64,000 nucleotides of DNA from Lepas anatifera (taxonomy: Eukaryota > Arthropoda > Thecostraca > Lepadidae), in assembly GCA_034440635.1 (NCBI GenBank), contig JAOTON010000961.1, positions 992,001-1,056,000 of the forward strand. Reading direction: 5' to 3'. A model generated the notes under the pieces. It saw nothing but the letters and a program-made list of their open reading frames with translations, ran no database searches and had not been told where the DNA came from. A program made the translations under genes and the position numbers. Below are positions 55,601-64,000 of the stretch, piece by piece. Position 1 is the stretch's first letter. Each line of letters starts with the position of its first letter.

Positions 55601-57773
55601 GTGTTGCTGTATCGCTGTATTGTCGTGTGCTGCTGTTGCTGTGCAGTGGTGCTGTGTCTCTGTTGCCGTGTGCCGCTGTTGTTGTGCAGTGGTGCTGTGT
55701 CGCTGTATTGCCGCTGTTGCTGTGCAGTGCCGCTGTTGTGCAGTGGTGCTGTGTCGCTGTATTGCCGTGTGCCTCTGTTGTCGTGCAGTGGTGCTGTGTC
55801 GCTGTTTGCCGCTGTTGCTGTGCAGTGGTGCTGTGTCGCTGTATTGCCGTGTGCTGCTGTTTCGTGCAGTGGTGCTGTGTCGCTGTGTCGCTGTTTGCCG
55901 CTGTTGCTGTGCAGTGGTGCTGTGTCGCCGTTTGCCGCTGTTTCGTGCAGTGTTGCTGTGTCGCTGTATTGCCGTGTGCCGCTGTTGCTGTGCGCTGCTG
56001 TGCCACAGCACTGAACCTTCCCCGTGTCGGCAGCTGGGACATCCGCTGATTACCGAGCAGCTGGAGCAGCTGGTGTACCAGGGCTTCCTGGTGTCGGTCA
56101 TGTGTCCTGCTCTGCACCAGGTGGGACGCCTCCTCCGGTCAGGGGCCGTTCATGGATTATGTAACGCTTGTTTTGTGGTTTTTGACCACCCCTCCCCATG
56201 TAACGCTTTTTGAGGCCCATTTGTGACGTTAGATAGCGCTGTGGCCGACTCCCCCTCACTCCCCACACTTTGCGTCACGTGAGTTATGGACACTTTTTTT
56301 GGTGAAGGCACCAGGGCTTTCTCGTGTTTGGGTTTGTGTGGTCTAGTGGTTTTTATCAAATGGGTATTTGAGGGGGCGGGGCGTCAAATACGCCTACCTC
56401 TCCTGTTTGTTGCGTATTTAGAACTCAATGCTGGCGGTAGCTGGGGCGCTTTCTCGGTGAATTGCTTATGGCGCACGTGTCTTCATTGTTTGCTATTTTT
56501 TCGACCATGGGCTACGCTTTGAGAAACAACCGTTTGTCACGAGACTTGCAGCGACCTCAGTGCCCGTGTGTTGGTACTCGGGACCAGTTTGGGTTTTACC
56601 GGGCCTCCATAGTTGCGGAGATAACAAAGGGTGGCGAATTTCACCTCCATCCGCTCCGTATAATTCGGGAGTCTCTTCCACTTTGTTAAATACTGAGACC
56701 CCTAAAATATATCTGCTTTGACTCGATTGGCTGTGATTATATCTGAAATATGAAAATTAGTAACAAATGTTCACTAATTAAGGTACGGGCACCATATTTT
56801 CTTCCACTCCGAGCTCCTTAGGTTTCATGCCTCTGTTTCCATCCCTCCTGAACTGAGTTAGCTGAATTTTGTTTAAAAATTAATTGACTAATTTGCTGAA
56901 CTCCCACCGCCTTCTCTTGCCATGTACTGATAGATACGACCTCGCCCTTCCCCTCCTATCGACTTTGAGCTCCTCGGACCTCTTTACTGCACCTTTTTTG
57001 CCAGGGTATGGGGACGAGACAAGATATAGTGATTACCCTCATTTCATCCCACGGATTGGAAATAATCCGTGCATTCGGCTTTATCTATATAGTTTTCTAC
57101 GTGAAATGAGCTGTTTTACATTTTGCCGGCGCTTTGCCGTGTTCCGGTTACACTTTCCCGCCGCGGTCAGCTTGCCAGTCCAGCCAGTCTTTATCGTGCG
57201 CGGACGTCATTTATCGAATAGTGAGCCCGCAGTATCGCGCCTCCGCTATCCGCCATCCAGCAAAAAATTATCGGACCGGGTGGAGGTAGCGCCTCTTAGC
57301 TGGTCTGTGCTGACTAATGCAGGGAGGGGGGAGTGGTAGGCCGCCTGGTGGTAATTCAGCCACAAACCAGAGCCAGTTCGACGAACACAACTGGTTCGTG
57401 CCAGCGTGGAAAAGCGCAGGCATTTTTGGATACCTAATCTTTTAAGGTTTATGGGGAACCCTGCCGGGTGAGATGATCAGAATACTGAGATGTGATTGCT
57501 CTCGAGCCGCATATTGGCCGTACATATTTATTCATTTGTTTATTTATTTACTCTTTATCTGATCATTTCACTTGGTAGGGGCTATTCGTTGGTCATCGTC
57601 ATGCAGGACTCAATAGTGAAATTGATTACAATCCTAAGTCACGCTTTTAACGTATCAGCGTCATGAAATTAAAATTGAAGTCAGAACTTAGAGATACACA
57701 CGTCATTTGCCCTTAACAGCATTCCCAGCACACTTTTTATATCCATCATTTTTATATCATTTTCATATATATT

Positions 57774-57862
<89 letters not shown>

Positions 57863-60800
57863 ATATATTTTTATTGTATCATTTTTATTTTCATTTTTAT
57901 ATCCAATATCCATCGAATGTTTAGTCACCGTCTGTATATTCTACAAATACCGACGCGAAAGCTGGGCAGAGGGGCGATATTTCTTCACCGCATAGCAGCC
58001 TCCGATCTGAGGCAAAATACAGGATGTGTATTTGGGGCCAGTGACTTATACTCGGTGGTATTTTGCGGCTGCTGCGTGCTAACTGCCGGCGTCGTCAGAG
58101 CTCGCTGGAGGGGGTGGTGGCGGCGACGGCGTACCTGGAGCTGTGCGTGCGCAGCTCGCGCCACCCGGCCCTGGTGCGGGCCCTGCTGCGGCTGCTGCTG
58201 CGACACCGCCACGACGGCGTCAGACCCGTCGACGCGCTGGTGCAGCGCATCGACGCCGACGCCCAGGTGAGACGCAGCGGCCTGCACGGGACGGCGTCGG
58301 ACCGCCCGCTGCCGGTACTCTGCCTTGGCAAAGGAAGAATCCATCACGTTATTTTGTAAATTTTCTTTTTGCATCACAGTAATCGTCAGCTGATGATTAC
58401 TGTGATATAAAAACCAAAAAATGACCGAAAAATGACGTGATGGGCTATTCCTTTCCACGGCAGTACTGTAGTGTGTGGATTGTGCTGGCAACACCCGTGC
58501 GAGGTGAACACGAGCTGTTACGGCTGCTTTTGAATATGTTTACGTGGTTGGTGGTCTTCCTCTGGAATCTGGCTTAATAAGCCGAAAACAGCTCCACCCC
58601 AGACATGCCAACTACGACAAAGCACAGAGGGTTTAATAAACGTGGTTATGATCGCTTGCGGTGTAACTAACGCTTCCTGAACGAAAATAGGCTCATAGTA
58701 CGCAACCAATTTTACCGCTTGGGTTGATAGACTGTGCGTGTGCAGCTGGCACAACGCGGGACCCGGCGGCGGCGTTGTGATGAGTAGTGTTTGTGTGTGT
58801 TTTTGTTTGTGTTTGTGTGACTGACACCCCGTCTCTCAGCTGGCGGCGGCGACGCTGTCCCTGCTGCTGTCGCTGCTGGACCTCAACTGTGAGGACGTGA
58901 TGCTGGACCTGGTGTTCCGCCACCTGCTGCCCTGCTCTCACCTGATGCCGTCGCAGCGGCGGCGGCTGCCGCTGGCCGACCGCTACGGTGACGGCGCCCG
59001 CCGCCTGCTGGCGCTGGCGCTGCCGCTGGCGCCCGTCCCCTCCCAGCTCAGCCTGGCCCGGCTGCACCACACCTGTCTGCTGTACACTCAGGAGGTGCGA
59101 CAGAGGTTGGCGGCCTGTCGGCTCGCCACCGCCGGCTGGACCTACCCCTACGACGGCGTGACCCCGTCCCCGGCGCAGACGGACAGAATGGTGCGGTGGG
59201 CGCGCGCCGGCCGCCGGCCACCGGAAGGCGGCGCTGTTGGAGCGACGGTGGAGGGTGGTGAGGCGGCCGCAGCGGATGAAGCGGGACTGAGCTCCAGACA
59301 GGACGTCACGGAGCTGCACGCGGAGTCGGAGAGGTGGCCGACCTCGGCGCTGGATACCTCGTGGTCGTCAGTGGCGTCACCCGTTGCTTCTTCCAGCCCA
59401 TCGGCAGGCCATGCTGGCATCAGCGTTGTGGGAGCGGGCGCTGCTTCTGTAGCAGCGGCTCCGGCGGATCTCTCCACCTCGCAGGCGCTGCACGAGAGCT
59501 GCGCCGAGCTGGAGACGGCTGCGCTGGAGCTGGGTATACTCACCCTGCTGCCGGACGAATCCGGCGCCAGCGAGCCCCGGACACCCTCCCGTGAAGCAGC
59601 GTCCGCTGTGAAGGAGTCCCCGAGCGAAAGGACAACACCCGGCCGGCAGGCTTTCGACAGGGGAATGGGAGCGTCGTCAGGCGCGACGGTGCCACCTGCT
59701 GCTGCCGCTGCATCGTCAGCAGAGGCTCCGTCTGAACTGGAGCGGACAATCATGTTCAGTGCCCAATCGACGCCGGCGGCGGCCGCTGCGGGGACCACCG
59801 CCTCGTCCGGCGGTGCGGCTGTTCGTCAGGCTGACGAGTCTGCAACCAACAGCGAGTCCTCGTTCGCCAGCTGTGAGGGGTTCTCTTCTCCCGCCGACTT
59901 GTCAGTGCCCGATGACCTGGCTCAGATGTCCGCCCTGGAGGACTCGATGTCGGAGGCTGGAGATCTGTCCGGTGGCTCTGGGGAGCCGGTGTCGCTGCAG
60001 AACCCCCCGGCAGGAGAGCAGCGCGGGGCCGTCTCGGAGAACACCCTGAAGCTGGCTGCCGGCGCAGCCGGGACTGCTGGCGGGCATTACGGCACGTTCT
60101 CTGGCGGGTCGTCCGCCAGTGGCGCTAAGAAACTGGACTGCCTGAGGGATAGAGTGAGCGCGGTGACCCTGGCTGCTTCAGAAGAAGCGCCGCCGGCTCA
60201 GCTGCCACAGCAGCCGGAGCCGGAGCCGCAGCCGAAGCCACAGCTGGAGCCGCAGCAGCTGGACCCACAGCTGGAGTCGCAGCCGGAGCCACAGCCGGAG
60301 TCACAGCCAGAGCCGGACTCAGTGGTGGCCTGTGACGACGCTGTGGCCACTGCAGCAGCACCGAGCATAGGTGAGTGTGTTGACAGGACCCGTATGTCGT
60401 ATATTTCGGGGGTATTGTTCCTGGACTGGGCCCGACACTGTGTGGGTGTGGTGGTTTTGCTTTTTGTTTTTTAAGTATTTTCCTCTGACTGTGGATGTCC
60501 CTTAGGTCCGCTTATTTGATGACGTTTGTCCTTGAGGTCCGTTCCTCTGATAGTGGGTGTCTCTCAGGGCCGTTTCTCTGGCTCAATATGTCCCTCAGGT
60601 CCGTTCCTCTGACTGTAGATGTCTCTCAGGTCCGTTCCTCTGACTGTAGATGTCCCTCAGGTCCGTTCCTCTGACGGAGGTTGTCCCTCAGGGCCGTTCC
60701 TCTGACGGTGGGTGTCCCTCAGGGCCGTTTCTGGGCGCGCTGCTGGCGCGGCTGGAGCTGGCCACCACCAACAGTCTGCAGTTGAACGTGCAGCTGACGG

Positions 60801-60901
60801 CGGTGGTGACGCGGCTCAGTCTGTACCCGCAGCCGCTGCTGCGCTCGCTGCTGCTGGACCCGTCGGTGGTGCTCCAGCCCACCGTCCGCTCACTGGTCCA
60901 G
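52497..60901 (+). CDS. FHIP1: FHIP1/FAM160A-type Hook-interacting protein, 8 exons, 3' end outside window
   Basis: Eight exons join in phase to 954 codons: 52497-52655, 52858-53138, 53922-54243, 54768-54902, 56034-56120, 58099-58266, 58840-60370, 60723-60901. Conserved family blocks appear in the expected order: YLDSFNAHWHQAW, NHVDQVVTLL, GQTARQALLLCMRLSADSP, VLAAGLSGLFSALP, FLESLEFCDAVMQ, YQGFLVSVMCPALHQ, ATAYLELCVRSSRHPALVR, LLLRHRHDG, LNCEDVMLDLVFRHLLPCSH, then a long disordered Ser/Ala/Pro/Gln region and GPFLGALLARLE with YPQPLLRSLLLDPSVVLQP. FHIP links FTS-Hook to cargo for dynein transport of endosomes in the cytoplasm. FHIP1 rather than FHIP2 is chosen because of the C-terminal block. 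The C-terminal exons lie beyond 64000. Confidence 0.9.
52858..53138 (+). CDS. FHIP1: FHIP1 exon 2
   Basis: Acceptor ccggcag|gag, donor cagag|gtactgg. It encodes NHVDQVVTLLCWELQQ to FEQLLSVEAEELLVQ and ends with two bases of an Arg codon. The donor region is tandemly repeated just downstream. Confidence 0.85.
53127..53266 (+). repeat. 35-bp minisatellite containing the exon 2 splice donor, four units
   Basis: Units start at 53127, 53162, 53197 and 53232, each reading gctg(g/t)tgcagaggta and ending ggtaact. The first unit spans the end of exon 2; the others are intronic copies of the donor. Confidence 0.88.
53345..53892 (+). repeat. 20-bp minisatellite in FHIP1 intron 2
   Basis: Units such as gctgcggtgtcattgtcagt and gctgcagtgtcagtgtcagt, with 14-bp short variants, are repeated about 26 times. 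Long open frames across it are repeat artefacts. Confidence 0.9.
53922..54243 (+). CDS. FHIP1: FHIP1 exon 3
   Basis: Acceptor cgccgccag|g, donor tgccag|gtgggt. It encodes a Leu-rich helical segment and the conserved GQTARQALLLCMRLSADSP block ending HSSFCQ. The first base completes the split Arg codon of exon 2. Confidence 0.85.
54313..54757 (+). repeat. 19-bp minisatellite in FHIP1 intron 3
   Basis: About 23 units of ctgacctctgtctcagtcg-like sequence. Each has a pyrimidine stretch ending in CAG, so each resembles a weak splice acceptor. Confidence 0.9.
54768..54902 (+). CDS. FHIP1: FHIP1 exon 4
   Basis: Acceptor gctgtgtcag|gtg, donor atgcag|gtcagt, 45 codons, phase 0 at both ends. It encodes VLAAGLSGLFSALPHQL and FLESLEFCDAVMQ, among the best conserved blocks in the family. 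Confidence 0.87.
54983..56005 (+). repeat. Minisatellite of about 38 bp in FHIP1 intron 4
   Basis: A unit made of tgtgcagtggtgctgtgtcg and ctgtattgccgctgttgt parts is repeated about 27 times over 1 kb, with length variants. All three plus frames stay open for hundreds of codons because the unit lacks stops; none is a gene. Confidence 0.92.
56034..56120 (+). CDS. FHIP1: FHIP1 exon 5
   Basis: Acceptor gtcggcag|ctg, donor caccag|gtggga, 29 codons. It encodes LGHPLITEQLEQLVYQGFLV and the conserved PALHQ end. Confidence 0.85.
56121..58098 (+). other. FHIP1 intron 5
   Basis: AT-rich intron without recognised exons. It holds a long (TA)n run at about 57778-57860. A good branch-point-like gctaac lies about 20 bp before the acceptor. 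Confidence 0.6.
57778..57860. repeat. (TA)n microsatellite
   Basis: About 40 uninterrupted TA units in FHIP1 intron 5, self-complementary and likely to be length-polymorphic. Confidence 0.95.
58099..58266 (+). CDS. FHIP1: FHIP1 exon 6
   Basis: Acceptor gtcgtcag|agc, donor gcccag|gtgaga, 56 codons. It encodes SSLEGVVAATAYLELCVRSS and LLLRHRHDGVRPVDALVQRI, clearly the FHIP family. Confidence 0.88.
58267..58839 (+). other. FHIP1 intron 6
   Basis: No repeat expansion recognised apart from a short inverted repeat, taatcgtcagctgatgatta, near 58379-58400. No coding exon. Confidence 0.5.
58840..60370 (+). CDS. FHIP1: FHIP1 exon 7 (large exon with disordered region)
   Basis: Acceptor ccgtctctcag|ctg, donor catag|gtgagt. 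The first 100 codons are the conserved SLLDLNCEDVMLDLVFRHLL block and a TYPYDGVTPSP motif; the following 400 codons are low-complexity, rich in Ala, Ser, Glu and Pro, ending with Gln-Pro-Glu repeats. It ends with one base of a Gly codon. Confidence 0.87.
60478..60722 (+). repeat. 31-bp minisatellite containing the exon 8 splice acceptor
   Basis: About eight units of ttcctctgactgtagatgt followed by (c/t)ctcagg(t/g)ccg. The last unit supplies the acceptor of exon 8 (gtccctcag|ggccg) and its first coding bases. Confidence 0.87.
60723..60901 (+). CDS. FHIP1: FHIP1 exon 8
   Basis: Acceptor gtccctcag|gg, donor gtccag|gtcggt. It encodes GPFLGALLARLELATTNSLQ and YPQPLLRSLLLDPSVVLQPT, the conserved C-terminal block of FHIP1. 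No further exon was recognised before 64000. Confidence 0.85.
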
Positions 60902-61158
60902 GTCGGTGCGGGGTGATGCCGGTCTGGGTCAGCTCATCAACGGGGCTGGCTGTCCGGTGATTGGTAATTTTGGCTTTAGGATTGTGCAGAAAGTGGTGCC
61001 CTGGGCTGAGTTCGGGGCTGGCGGGCTGGTTAGATTAGATACCAGCTCTCATCCGTGTCCAGTGCCAGTGGGGAGGGCAGGAGCTTGGAATATTCCGAGA
61101 GTAGCACTCGTAGTGAGGTACTAGTCGATGGGTAGAGTGCACTGATTTATTGATTCAC

Positions 61159-61657
61159 AGCCTCTCCTGTGCCGTGTTGGTCAGACGCCGGGGAGTCCTG
61201 CACCGATGAGAGTGTGTAAACAGCCTCTCCTGTGCCATGTTGGTCAGACGCTGGGCAGTCTCCAGCACTGATAGTGTGTAAACAGTCTCTCCTGTGCCGT
61301 GTTGGTCAGACGCTGGGTAGTCTGCAGCTCTGATAGTGTGTAAACAGCCTCTCCTGTGCCGTGTCGGTCAGACGCTGGGCAGTCTGCAGCACTGATAGTG
61401 TGTAAACAGCCTCTCCTGTGCCGTGTCGGTCAGACGCTGGGCAGTCTGCAGCTCTGATGGGGGTATAAACAGCCGCTCCCGTGCCGTGTTGGTCAGACGC
61501 TGGGCAGTCTGCAGCACTGATGAAGTGTGTAAACAGCCTCTCCTGTGCCGTGTTGGTCAGACGCTGGGCAGTCTACAGCACTGATAAAGTGTGTAAGCAG
61601 CCTCTCCTGTGCCGTGTCGGTCAGACGCTGGGCAGTGTGCAGCACTGATAGTGTGTA
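61159..61657 (+). repeat. 62-bp minisatellite in FHIP1 intron 8, left part
   Basis: About eight units of cctctcctgtgccgtgttgg ... gtgtgtaaacag. It is interrupted after gtgtgta at 61657 by a LINE fragment and resumes at 63671. Confidence 0.9.
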
Positions 61658-63509
61658 GAGAGAAACGAAGAAATTTCAAACGACTGGCGGGTGCAAAGTT
61701 TACAGATTATCTGAAAGGACTAGTGTGCGACCTAAAATCCAACCCAAAAAGATTTTGGAGTTTCCTGAAATGTTTAAGGGGTAAGAATCTCGCGATTCAT
61801 TCATTGGTGGATGGAGACCAAAGGATAGAAAGGGACCACGCAAAAGCTGAACTGCTGAATCGCACGTTCGCAGCTAAGTTTTCTGACCCAAATGTGACGA
61901 CGCTGCCTCCTGTTCGTGAACACGCCATTGACAGCCTGGCTACGTTCGAAATGTCAGAGGAAATCATCCGTGCAACTTTATTGTCCACAAACAAACATAA
62001 GGCTTGCGGCCCCGATGACATAAGCGCGCGCATAATCCATGAATGTGCTGATGAACTGACAACACCAGTAGCGAAACTCTGTCGTCTTTCCCTCGAGCAG
62101 GGTGTCTTTCCATCTCGCTGGAAGCGTGCGAACATTGTCCCAATATTTAAGAAGGGTGCGAAGTCATGTGCATCCAACTATAGGAGTGTGAGTTTGACCC
62201 CACTTTTTAGTAAAGTACTCGAAAAAGTGGTTTTTACTTCATTGCTGTCTCATGTGCGCCCTGTTTTAGCTGATCAACAGCATGGTTTTATGTCTGGACG
62301 TTCGTGCGTTACGAACCTGGGATCGATGTTGAGCGTGGCCTGGAGCAACATATCCGCTGGCTCACAAACTGATATAATTTATACAGACTTTAGTTCAGCC
62401 TTTCAAAGCGTAAGTCACAAACTTCTGGTTCATAAAATGGAAAAATCATTTAATATCACCGGGACATCATTGTCATGGCTAAAATCATACCTTTCTGGAA
62501 GAGAGCAGCGGGTAGTTGTGAATGGCCAATGCTCTTCGTGGATCTCGGTTACCTCAGGCACACCTGAGGGGGACATCTCTCGCCCCTCCTCTTCGCCTGT
62601 TTTATTAACGACCTACCGACTGCTGTCCACTCGGATTGTATAATTTTCGCCGACGACTGTAAACTGTATCGCAGAGTTGACAGTACAGCTGATGCCACAC
62701 AACTGCAGGTAGACGTAGATCGATTATGCGCGTGGTCAATGAAGTGGCAACTGTCACTGAATCCGTCAAAGTGTAAATATTTAACTCTGACACTTCGTAC
62801 AAAGCCCATTTTAGAAACGTACCACATAGGCAACTCGGAGATTGAGAGAGTGAGTGAGATGCGCGATCTTGGAGTGATCATAGACTCGAAATTAACGTTT
62901 CAGTCCCACATCGATGACATGGTGCGAAAGGCCAACAGGGCTCTAGGGCTTTTAATAAGGTCTTTCCAGACAGGGAAGAATGGTCCATCACTACAGGGGA
63001 TAGATCATAAAAGTATGATTGTGACTTTTTGCGCCAACGTTCGTAGTATTTTGGAATATGGCTGTGTGATATGGGGAGGAGCTGCCGACACACATCTGAA
63101 ACGTGCGGACAAAATTCAGCACAAGTTTCTTATTTGGCTCTGCGCAAGGTGTCGTGTTCAAAACGTTTCACTGGAGTATGCTGAGCTTCTCCGTCATTTT
63201 TGGGTTGGCATCCTTATCCGCGAGAAGGTTACAGTATGATATTATGTTCATCAGAAACATTCATAATCACAAAATTGATTCACATTTTCTTTTGGAATGC
63301 TTCCCATTGGCAGCGCCTCCCGTGCACTTCGAAACTGGTTGCTTTTCAACGTTCCCTACGCCAGAACTAACACTGTAAGGTCGAGCATGTTTACCAGAAT
63401 TCCCCGTGTCTGTAACAGGTTTTTAAATGCAAATAGGGACGTTGATATCTGGCACACGAGCTTAGGAGATTTTAAGAAGCGAGTGATCGCCTTTTCCTTT
63501 ACTGTCTAA
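61658..63509 (+). pseudogene. LINE reverse transcriptase fragment, frameshifted
   Basis: The RT is open from about 61658 with NPKRFWSFLKCLRGK, KACGPDDISARIIHE, NYRSVSLTPLFSKVLEK and FSSAFQSVSHKLL. One G seems missing in the G-run near 62566-62572; the FINDLP and FADD motif (62649-62660) is in another frame, continuing to about 63235. A deletion or shift near 63225-63240 separates the last part, ending IAFSFTV at 63509. No RNase H. Jockey/CR1-like by motif style; the clade is not resolved. Confidence 0.75.
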
Positions 63510-63670
63510 GGTGTATACAGTGTGCTCGACGAGAGTGGATGTTTTTAGCGTTATTTACATTTTATCGTTTTGTTTGTTTGATCCAGTGTACTGCTTTTAT
63601 CTTATCGACTTCATCTATAAGTGGGTTTTACTGACCCGTTGGTGATATGTTTAATAAACTAAACTAAACT
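61658..63670 (+). mobile_element. 5'-truncated LINE in FHIP1 intron 8
   Basis: A partial non-LTR retrotransposon sits in the minisatellite. It ends with an AATAAA-type signal near 63651 and the tail (AAACT)n. The tail and RT type differ from the I-like LINE at 31827-46183. No clear target duplication can be distinguished at the repeat junctions. Confidence 0.8.
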
Positions 63671-64000
63671 AAACAGCCTCTCCTGTGCCGTGTCGGTCAG
63701 ACGCTGGGCAGTCTGCAGCACCGATGAAGTGTGTAAACAGCCTCTCCTGTGCCGTGTTGGTCAGACGCTGGGCAGTCTACAGCACTGATGAAGTGTGTAA
63801 ACAGCCTCTCCTGTGCCGTGTTGGTCAGACCCTGGGCAGTCTGCAGCACCGATGAAGTGTGTAAACAGCCTCTCCTGTGCCGTTTCGGTCAGACGCTGGG
63901 CAGTCTGCAGCACTGATAGTGTGTAAACAGCTGCTTCTCCTGTGCCGTTTCGGTCAGACGCTGGGCAGTCTGCAGTACCGGTAAAGTGTGTAAACAATCT
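63671..64000 (+). repeat. 62-bp minisatellite in FHIP1 intron 8, right part
   Basis: About five more units of the same repeat as 61159-61657, running off the window edge. It shows the array existed before the LINE inserted. Confidence 0.9.

Noticed and set aside
54974..56213. Open frames of 346-408 codons, Cys/Val-rich, on plus, and His/Thr-rich on minus
   Set aside because: Pure minisatellite translation in several frames at once; no start context, no non-repeat domain.
57707..58270. 187-codon plus-strand frame beginning with Ile-Tyr repeats
   Set aside because: It is the (TA)n microsatellite joined to an out-of-frame reading of FHIP1 exon 6.
59148..59798. Minus-strand 216-codon frame opposite FHIP1 exon 7
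   Set aside because: Shadow of a GC-rich exon; the plus strand has family homology and splice sites.
1..64000. CRISPR arrays, bacterial operons or prophage
   Set aside because: Tandem repeats here have no unique spacers of constant length, and genes are spliced animal genes and retroelements.

Overview
The window is eukaryotic nuclear DNA from an invertebrate animal, most likely an arthropod. Coding exons are very GC-rich and spliced, homologues are animal genes (TFAP4, SLC25 carrier, FHIP), and an env-bearing Ty3/gypsy element, an I-like LINE, tRNA-derived SINEs and many MITEs are present. A crustacean such as a barnacle would fit, but the species is inference. No bacterial operons, CRISPR arrays or rRNA genes are seen.

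Host genes are sparse. (1) Two minus-strand exons (526-700 and 4123-4211), compatible in phase, carry the start and bHLH region of a TFAP4/cropped-type transcription factor; the rest runs off the left edge. (2) A complete uninterrupted minus-strand ORF at 14883-15791 is a mitochondrial SLC25 carrier of the A45/A47/A48 group. (3) From 52497 to beyond the right edge lies a plus-strand FHIP1 (FAM160A) gene, subunit of the FTS-Hook-FHIP dynein adaptor complex. Eight exons fit together in phase (954 codons); the 3' end is outside the window. Five of its seven complete internal introns, counting the open 3' intron, hold unrelated tandem repeats, and in two cases the repeat unit contains the real splice site.

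The centre (about 18.7-47.1 kb) is a nested stack of mobile elements that can be dated by target-site duplications. A diverged AGGTCA-rich repeat was hit by a tRNA-derived SINE (14-bp TSD). That SINE was split by an env-bearing Ty3/gypsy retrotransposon (847-bp LTRs, TSD GTGCG) with gag, pol, env and a fourth small ORF encoding a stand-alone chromodomain. The 3' LTR was in turn split by a head-to-tail dimer of an I-clade-like LINE (TSD AGCGTCCC). Removing the LINE dimer restores a 3' LTR of exactly 847 bp. The two LINE copies are nearly identical and differ mainly in homopolymer-length indels that break their ORFs at different places.

Elsewhere there are TTAA-flanked terminal-inverted-repeat elements (5.9-8.1 kb, 19.8-20.2 kb, 47.1-49.3 kb, one nested inside another with an empty-site control), GGATCC-type MITEs, a TTA-flanked MITE, degenerate GC-rich repeats, and a frameshifted LINE fragment inserted into a minisatellite in the last FHIP intron. 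The most unusual item is the env-downstream chromodomain ORF of the gypsy element.
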